From: Eunapius fragilis | Lineage: Eukaryota > Porifera > Demospongiae > Spongillida > Spongillidae | Direction of reading: 5' to 3' | Assembly (NCBI GenBank): GCA_963681505.1 | Contig: OY811990.1 | Span: forward strand, 3,363,165 to 3,427,164 | Length of the DNA stretch: 64,000 nt | Shown here: positions 57,201 through 64,000 of the stretch, one piece after another | How the letters are laid out: every line of letters begins with the position of its first letter | How positions within the stretch are numbered: the first letter of the stretch is position 1 | Translations under genes and position numbers: made by a program | Notes under the pieces: generated by a model | The model's database searches: none | Seen by the model: the letters and a program-made list of their open reading frames with translations, nothing else | What the model was told of the DNA's origin: nothing

Positions 57201-57631
57201 TTGTGTTGTGTGATTAGTTAACAATAATAATAAGTGTGTATTTATTGATTTAATTTAATAACTCAATGAATGCATAGTTAACAAAAAAATAAAATAATAA
57301 TAATAATAGAAATTACTTCTTTTTTTTTGAATTAAATTTACCGTAGTGCCAAATATGCAGTACATTACATTTTTGTAGGTCGCTACTGAATATCCGGAAA
57401 CAAGTTCCAAACAGGGATTACCATTCAAAAAAAAAAATTTGATGGAGACCTTGATATCTGTTTGACTTCAACTTATTAGAGTGCCCAAATGTAAGTACGG
57501 CACATAAGAAATCAACAGAATGACCAATCAGCTTGTAAATGATATAAAACAAGGTCAAAAAATTGGGATAGCAACAGCAAAGAGGGACCTAGGGCATATT
57601 TTTTAAAGTTTTCAATTTCTAAGAGATCCTC

Positions 57632-58312
57632 TACCTTCCTTCTTCCTCCTCCCCACCCCTCTCTCCTCCTCCCTCTTCCTCCACCCTACTTCTTCCTCCT
57701 CCCCACCCCTCTCTCCTCCTCCCTCTTCCTCCACCTTACTTCTTCCTCCTCCCCACCCCTCTCTCCTCCTCCCACCCCTCTCTCCTCCTCCCTCTTCCTC
57801 CACCTTACTTCTTCCTCCTCCCCACCCCTCTCTCCTCCTCCCTCTTCCTCCACCTTACTTCTTCCTCCTCCCTCTTCCTCCACCTTACTTCTTCCTCCTC
57901 CCCACCCCTCTCTCCTCCTCCCTCTTCCTCCACCTTACTTCTTCCTCCTCCCCACCCCTCTCTCCTCCTCCCTCTTCCTCCACCTTACTTCTTCCTCCTC
58001 CCCACCCCTCTCTCCTCCTCCCACCCCTCTCTCCTCCTCCCTCTTCCTCCACCTTACTTCTTCCTCCTCCCCACCCCTCTCTCCTCCTCCCTCTTCCTCC
58101 ACCTTACTTCTTCCTCCTCCCCACCCCTCTCTCCTCCTCCCTCTTCCTCCACCTTACTTCTTCCTCCTCCCCACCCCTCTCTCCTCCTCCCACCCCTCTC
58201 TCCTCCTCCCTCTTCCTCCACCTTACTTCTTCCTCCTCCCCACCCCTCTCTCCTCCTCCCTCTTCCTCCACCTTACTTCTTCCTCCTCCCTCTTCCTCCA
58301 CCTTACTTCTTA
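57632..58312. repeat. Polypyrimidine minisatellite, about 50-bp unit
   Basis: Around 14 units combining TTCTTCCTCCTCCCCACCCC, TCTCTCCTCCTCCCTCTTCC and TCCACCTTAC. Some units are shortened or internally duplicated. The strand is almost free of purines apart from single A residues. Confidence 0.92.
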
Positions 58313-58993
58313 CACACTTGAAATCATGGAGCTCCAGCGGCCTGAATCTGTATTACGCGCACATTTTAATTGCACAGGACACTCTCAAAGTACTGCTAGG
58401 TATGTGCCAGGTCCCTTTTCTCAGGTGGTAAGCAGTTGGTACTACATTGACTGCCATTATTCCAAGAACGTCTCTACCAACCACATTACCCACCTTACTA
58501 CCAACCCCTCACCTACCTAACCTAACCCAACCACTGTCCCCAAAATATTTACACCTGATATGGTTCCGGGTCACACACGTGTATAAAAAGGATGGTAGGG
58601 GTGGGCTGCAATCACTCAGTTTACAGCTGCATTACTCATCCTAACCTAACTACAAACCCCCTTACCCACCTAATCTAACTACCAACCCCCCCCCCCCCCC
58701 CCAATCTAACTACCAACCCCCCCCCCCTTTACCCAACTAATGCAACTATTAACCCCCTCACCCAGCACACCTTACCCGGTGTAATTGACCACAAATGTGA
58801 AAGCTTACACACTCCATATGTAATGGTTTTTAGGGTACAAATGTTTCTAGAGTACAATTAGATTACACCAGGTGTTAATTTATAATGTTGTATAAATAGC
58901 TACATGCACTGGATGCACCCTTTATGGAGGACCACACCATCATGGGCTGCATGACCAAGTGTGTACCCTGCGTTGTCTACCCGTGGTTCAGTT
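58313..58993. other. Intergenic between two minisatellites
   Basis: Contains TACCAACCCCC-type repeats and C runs near 58687-58702 and 58720-58728. No gene is supported. Confidence 0.5.
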
Positions 58994-60044
58994 CACCACA
59001 CCACCAGGCACCACACCACCAGGCACAAGACACCACACCACCAGGCACAAGACACCACACCACCAGGCACCACACCACCAGGCACCACACCACCAGGCAC
59101 CACACCACCAGGCACAAGACACCACACCACCAGGCACAAGACACCACACCACCAGGCACAAGACACCACACCACCAGGCACAAGACATCACACCACCAGG
59201 CACAAGACACCACACCACCAGGCACAAGACACCATACCACCAGGCACAAGGCACCACACCACCAGGCACAAGACACCACACCACCAGGCACAAGGCACCA
59301 CACCACCAGGCACAAGACATCACACCACCAGGCACAAGACATCACACCACCAGGCACAAGACATCACACCACCAGGCACAAGACATCACACCACCAGGCA
59401 CAAGACACCACACCACCAGGCACAAGACATCACACCACCAGGCACAAGACACCACACCACCAGGCACAAGGCACCACACCACCAGGCACAAGACACCACA
59501 CCACCAGGCACAAGGCACCACACCACCAGGCACAAGGCACCACACCACCAGGCACAAGGCACCACACCACCAGGCACAAGACATCACACCACCAGGCACA
59601 AGACACCACACCACCAGGCACAAGACATCACACCACCAGGCACAAGACATCACACCACCAGGCACAAGACATCACACCACCAGGCACAAGACACCACACC
59701 ACCAGGCACAAGACACCACACCACCAGGCACAAGACACCACACCACCAGGCACAAGACACCACACCACCAGGCACAAGGCACCACACCACCAGGCACAAG
59801 GCACCACACCACCAGGCACAAGACACCACACCACCAGGCACAAGACACCACACCACCAGGCACAAGACACCACACCACCAGGCACAAGACACCACACCAC
59901 CAGGCACAAGGCACCACACCACCAGGCACAAGACACCACACCACCAGGCACAAGACACCACACCACCAGGCACAAGGCACCACACCACCAGGCACAAGAC
60001 ATCACACCACCAGGCACAAGACACCACACCACCAGGCACAAGAC
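58994..60044. repeat. 22-bp minisatellite, about 47 units
   Basis: Units of 22 bp containing CACCACACCACCAGGCACAA, followed by GA or GG. Variants end in GACAC, GACAT or GGCAC. The first few units are shorter and lack the ACAAGAC part. Because 22 is not a multiple of three and no unit carries a stop, all three forward frames and much of the reverse strand stay open; none is a credible gene. Confidence 0.95.
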
Positions 60045-60644
60045 AGACCAACTATGTTCATGGCTTGTCAAGCTGCCCAATCACCTGTCACCACAATAAC
60101 AGTATTCATAACCACAAAAGTAATATGAATACAATATTAGGTCACCCTCCCTCCTCTGGAATACCACAGCCCTTGTGAGGCCTCTTGTTCCCAATGTATG
60201 GTGATCACGGGACACATGTAAAACCAGAAAGACAAGAGGCCTAGTTCCTGGACGACGTAATGACACACTGAAGGGTTCTGACATGAGATGGGGCAGTCCA
60301 TCCTTCTACAAAGGCCATTTGTAAATGATCTAACAAGGTAACCACACACTGAAGGCACATATGAATGGTTTAGCACAGACAACACGTGGTCCAAAGTAAA
60401 AACACATATGCACAAACACGTACACACACACACACGCCCAATGTGGATGCCCCTTAGGGCCACAACATGTAAGGGATACCCTTCACGATGCCAGCAAGAT
60501 ATGGTCACATAAACAACCCTATTGTATTGACAAAAAAGCTATAAAAGCTATTAAAAAAAGAGAAAACATTTATAAAACCATAAGTGATACCTAAGCTCCA
60601 CCTACTGCCCCACCCACACCATCCCCAGGTCCACTAGGTACGTA
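60045..60644. other. Probable 3' flank of the PDIA4-like gene
   Basis: No coding sequence. It likely includes the 3' UTR of the minus-strand gene that ends at 60645, but I found no clear polyadenylation signal on that strand. Confidence 0.45.
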
Positions 60645-63600
60645 CTACAGCTCCTCCTTGCCGGCTTTCTTGGTGGGCTTTATTTGGAGTCTATGCTTCA
60701 GGTAGAACAAGAGGTCGGCATCATCGGTGGGCGTGGGGGTCACGGGCAACATCTCGGCACTCCCCCGGGCCGAGAAATAAAAGACAGGAAGTTGGTCATA
60801 CTTGGTACCCAGCGGAGGGTCATTGAGACCAACGTTCATCTCAGCAAACACCAGGTCGTTCACACCTTGGAACTTCTCTGCCACCTTTGGGTACCACTCG
60901 GCAGCCTTGTGACAGGCCTCACCCGAGGGGACACACAGCTTCACCATGACGTTCTTCTCAGGGTTCAGAACAATCTTCTTGAAGGTGGACCCCACCACCG
61001 TCTTGACGGGGGCATTCTTGGCCTCCCTTGGGGGCAGCTCTGACGTGAGGTAAGGTTCCAGGTGACCCAGGAGGTAGTCTTGGACAAACTCGTGCAGGGA
61101 GGAGGGGGTGAGCTCTTCAGTCATGCGGTACTTGGCGGGCTTGGTGGCAAACAGGCCCACAGCCACGTCCTCACCCCAGTCAGACATGCCCAGTATCTGC
61201 AGGTCCCCAGGGAAGTCACCCTCATTGGCAACGGCAAACACAATGTCAGTGTTGACAAAGTCCTTAGCAACCGATGCTACCATGTTGTGCCAGTACTGAG
61301 TAGCTGAGGGGGGGGGGGGGAGGAGAGATGAGAGGACAGAGAGAGGGAAGGGGAGGGGAGAGGGAAGGGGAGGGGAGAGAGGGTGGAGAGAGGGAAGGGG
61401 AGGGGAGAGAGGGGAGGGAGAGATGAGAGGCCCCTCAGGGGAGGTATGAAGGAGAGAGGGGAGGGGGTAGAGGGGGAGGAGAGACAGGAGGAAGGGGAGG
61501 GAGAGATGGAGGAGAGAGGAGAGATGGGAGGGGAGGGAGGGGGAAAGAGGAGAGGGAGTGGAACAGAGGGAAGTGAGAGGAGGAAGGATATGTTGTATCA
61601 ATTGAACTATTTCCATCTTCCCATAACACATTGGTCGCATACCTTTGCGTCCTTCTCTGTTCCAGTTGACTTCAAAGTATGCCACCAGGAGTGGGCGGTG
61701 GGTGTACACTGTCCCCATGTTGTCCTTGGTTACCTGTCCCACCAGAGGATGAGCAGTGGAGTACATTTCACTCATGGCTGTAGCGTTGTTGGACAGGTCA
61801 TGGAAGATGGTCCTACCACTCTCATACTGGGTCACCAGGTGACGTGGATGGAAGATGACTACACTGTTAAGGGGAAAACCCATATCCATGGCGATGTCAC
61901 CGTTAGTGACGTGTCCCAGCTTGATGAAGTCCCGGGCAAAGTTCCCGGACTCAATGAAGGCATCTACCAAGAGGCCGTTTGTCTCTTCAGAGAAGAAGGC
62001 CACACCTCTCGTCTCCTCTGCCGATATGAAACGTTTGACCTCCTCAACTGAACTCATGAATACTGAGCTGGGACCAGCCTGTCTTTTCATGTACTCCACA
62101 ATACCTGAGGTAACAGGAGAAATGGTGACGTGGTATGGATGACACAAATCTCTATATACATATACACATAGGCTTGGATTTCTATGGTAGGTATCCAAAG
62201 TGTTCACAGTTTTCTTCTGCATATACCTAACTTTGATCATTTCAAAGCTGAGGTGAAATCAACTACCAATGTTTGGAGTAATGGTGGAGGTGAGGATATA
62301 GCCATACATGACAGAGAGCCATAACAGGGCCATGGACTGGATAGTTTAAAAAGTGGCTCCCAACAATAGCAATACACTGGATCACCTAAGCAAAACTAAC
62401 ACATTCCACCAGAGAAAACCACCAGTGCAACACCATCACTATGTGTTGAAAGTACACCTTCACTATGGGGTGTCACCTTCACTATGCTGTCACACAACTT
62501 TCACTCACACAACTTTCACTCACACAACTTAATTTTCCCTCCCACCCATCCATCTTCCCCATACCACCTCCCTCCTCCCCATACCATCTCCCTCCTCCCC
62601 ATACCATCTTCCTCCCTTGGGCCAGTGTAGTTGTACGTCCTCCCATGATGGAACATGTACAGTAGAGGGTACCCTGATATCCCAAACCTCTTGGCCACCT
62701 CCAGCTGGTCGGGCAGCTTCACCCTCCCCAGGAGGACTGGTGGGTCGTTGGCCAGAAGGCGCCGAGCAGCTGCTGCAAAGTGAGGCTCCAGATGTTGGCA
62801 ATGAATACACCTATGGCGGGTCAATAGGGAGGAGAGGGGAGGAGGGAGAGGAAGGAGGGAGAGGAAGGAGGGGAGGGGAGTGGGGAGGAAGGGAGGGAGG
62901 GAGGGGAGGAGGAGGAAGAGAGGAGGAGGGAGGAAGGAGGGGAGGAGGGAGGGAGAGGGGAGGAGGGAGGGAGAGGGGAGGAGGGAGGGAGAGGGGAGGA
63001 GGGAGGGAGAGGGGAGAGGGGAGGAGGGAGGGAGAGGGGAAGGAGATGAATGAGAATTAACATAGTCATGTTACTGTTAAATGCTTCCAAACATCTCCCT
63101 AGTGAATATGTGCAGCTTGTAAGGTACAACCTCACAGAGATGGGTCACTGGGATGCATGCTAACACACAATGTGGCCATTTTGGGGTGTGGAGGGTGAGG
63201 GTGAGGTCAACAAGCTTGAAAATGATAGTGTAACCTATCAAGGTTGCAGCCAAATGGGAGGTATGGGGAGGAGGGGGAGGGTGTAGGTGGAGGGGGTGGT
63301 TATATCATGCACCATGTGGAGGGTGAGGGTGAGGTCAACAAGCTTGAAAATGATAGTGTAACCTATCAAGGTTGCAGCCATATGGGAAGGTATGGGGAGG
63401 AGGGGGAGGGTGTAGGTGGAGGGGGTGGTTATATCATGCACCATGATGGTAGCACAACGTGGGGTACATGGCTGTGCAAACCTACCAATCAGCATAGAAC
63501 TCCACCAAGATCAGGTCTGCTTGGTTGATGGTTGCGTCAAAGTTCTCCTGCGTCAGTTCGAGCACAACGCTTTTCCCAAGATGGCGGAGTGCCTTCTGTT

Positions 63601-64000
63601 TAAGCATATAGTCCACTATGCCTGCAAAGGACGAAAGCGAAGGTACACACCCAACGACTAGCGCTGTCCCTCCGAGGGGAGGAGGGGAGGAGGGGGGAAG
63701 AGGAGGAGGAAGGGAGAGGCAAACCTTTCGCTCCCTTGTCTTCGTTAGGACCGTCGTAGTTAAACACTTGCTCCTTCCTAAACACCTTCAGGGTGGGGAC
63801 CTGGGCGATGTTGTACTTCTTCTTCAACGCGGTCTCCGTGCTGGTGTCCACTCGCGCCAGCCGCACTCCCCTGGGAGCTAGCTCTCTGGCCGCCTCCTTG
63901 AGGATACGGTCCAGCGAATGGCAGTGTGCGCACCTGCAGGACAGAGCCAGCGTGGCGTCATTGGGGGAGGGAGGAGGCCTGTGTACGTGCTCACCAGGGA
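60645..64000 (-). CDS. Protein disulfide isomerase, PDIA4-like, 5' end cut
   Basis: Exons in transcript order: 63995-64000 (partial), 63725-63933, 63486-63621, 62605-62810, 61643-62104, 60645-61303; all junctions are in phase. The first visible thioredoxin domain has the active site W-CAHC, the second FYADW-CIHC-QHLEP. Two thioredoxin-fold b-type domains without a CxxC follow, then a last domain whose active-site position reads VPSGEACHKA, so the first catalytic cysteine is missing. The protein ends KEEL, an ER-retention signal. Two successive a-domains, then b, b' and a', with a KEEL end, match PDIA4/ERp72 (family knowledge), which oxidises and isomerises disulfides in the ER lumen. The canonical CGHC is not present in any visible domain. 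The intron after 62605 has a donor within a 20-bp repeat, so that border could shift. Confidence 0.92.
61305..61590. repeat. Polypurine stretch in a PDIA4-like intron
   Basis: GAGAGGGAAGGGGAGGGGA-type units on the plus strand between the last two exons. On the transcribed strand this is a very long pyrimidine tract before the acceptor at 61304. Confidence 0.85.
62545..62604 (-). repeat. Three 20-bp repeats starting at a splice donor
   Basis: On the minus strand GTATGGGGAGGAGGGAGATG is repeated almost three times from the donor after 62605, so three candidate GTATGG donors lie 20 bases apart. Confidence 0.88.
62820..63045. repeat. Polypurine minisatellite in a PDIA4-like intron
   Basis: GGAGGGAGGGAGAGGGGAGG-type units; again a long pyrimidine tract on the transcribed strand, just upstream of the acceptor at 62811. 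Confidence 0.88.
63188..63443. repeat. 128-bp tandem duplication in a PDIA4-like intron
   Basis: 63188-63315 and 63316-63443 are near-identical, each with GTGGAGGGTGAGGGTGAGGT and GGTTGCAGCCAWATGGGA. They differ by an A/T change and one extra base. Confidence 0.92.

Noticed and set aside
57612-58301. Several Glu/Gly-rich minus-strand frames
   Set aside because: Translations of the polypyrimidine minisatellite; no start or splice context.
58924-60178. Overlapping open frames of 389-405 codons
   Set aside because: They are products of the 22-bp minisatellite without stops; all three frames give the same permuted repeat.
61383-62051. Plus-strand frame of 222 codons opposite the PDIA4-like gene
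   Set aside because: Antisense to recognised exons and a polypurine intron stretch.

Overview
The window is animal genomic DNA: spliced genes with GT-AG introns, metazoan-specific protein architectures (a PAR-3 polarity scaffold with three PDZ domains and an aPKC-binding motif, a two-domain chondroitin synthase, an ER-retained PDIA4-like protein), abundant microsatellites and many transposable-element relics. The mix of small introns, integrase-core and PHD/Harbinger/retroelement relics would suit an early-branching marine invertebrate such as a sponge, but the taxon is an inference and is not proven by the sequence.

Layout. 1-1.1 kb is a TG-rich higher-order tandem array followed by tRNA-like fragments. 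4.0-12.7 kb holds a four-exon plus-strand gene for an intact DDE integrase-core protein whose 6.6-kb first intron carries a foldback repeat, a broken PHD finger and a decayed antisense coding relic. 13.4-13.8 kb is a pair of inverted AT-rich minisatellites. About 13.85-22.25 kb is the left copy of a direct segmental duplication. 22.6-29.3 kb is mostly MITE-like foldbacks, simple repeats and one cysteine-rich membrane-protein reading frame. 29.35-34.57 kb is a complete Ty3/gypsy retrotransposon with two LTRs that look identical and one uninterrupted gag-pol frame. About 34.65-41.1 kb is the right copy of the duplication; its end overlaps the second exon of a chondroitin synthase gene (minus strand, 40.4-43.4 kb), and the left copy therefore carries a truncated, broken copy of that gene.

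The right third is gene-rich. The chondroitin synthase and PAR-3 genes are divergent, with 188 bp between start codons. PAR-3 (plus, 43.55-54.33 kb) resolves into 17 exons that all join in phase to a 1636-residue protein. 55.3-57.2 kb holds shuffled reverse-transcriptase relics, followed by a polypyrimidine minisatellite and a 22-bp minisatellite. The 3' part of a PDIA4-like protein disulfide isomerase gene (minus, 60.6 kb to the window edge) closes the window.

Themes worth attention: tandem repeats that start at 5' splice sites in at least six introns of three genes; an intronic array built around the palindrome AGGTCATGACCT; and two transposon insertions whose empty sites are preserved in the other copy of the segmental duplication.
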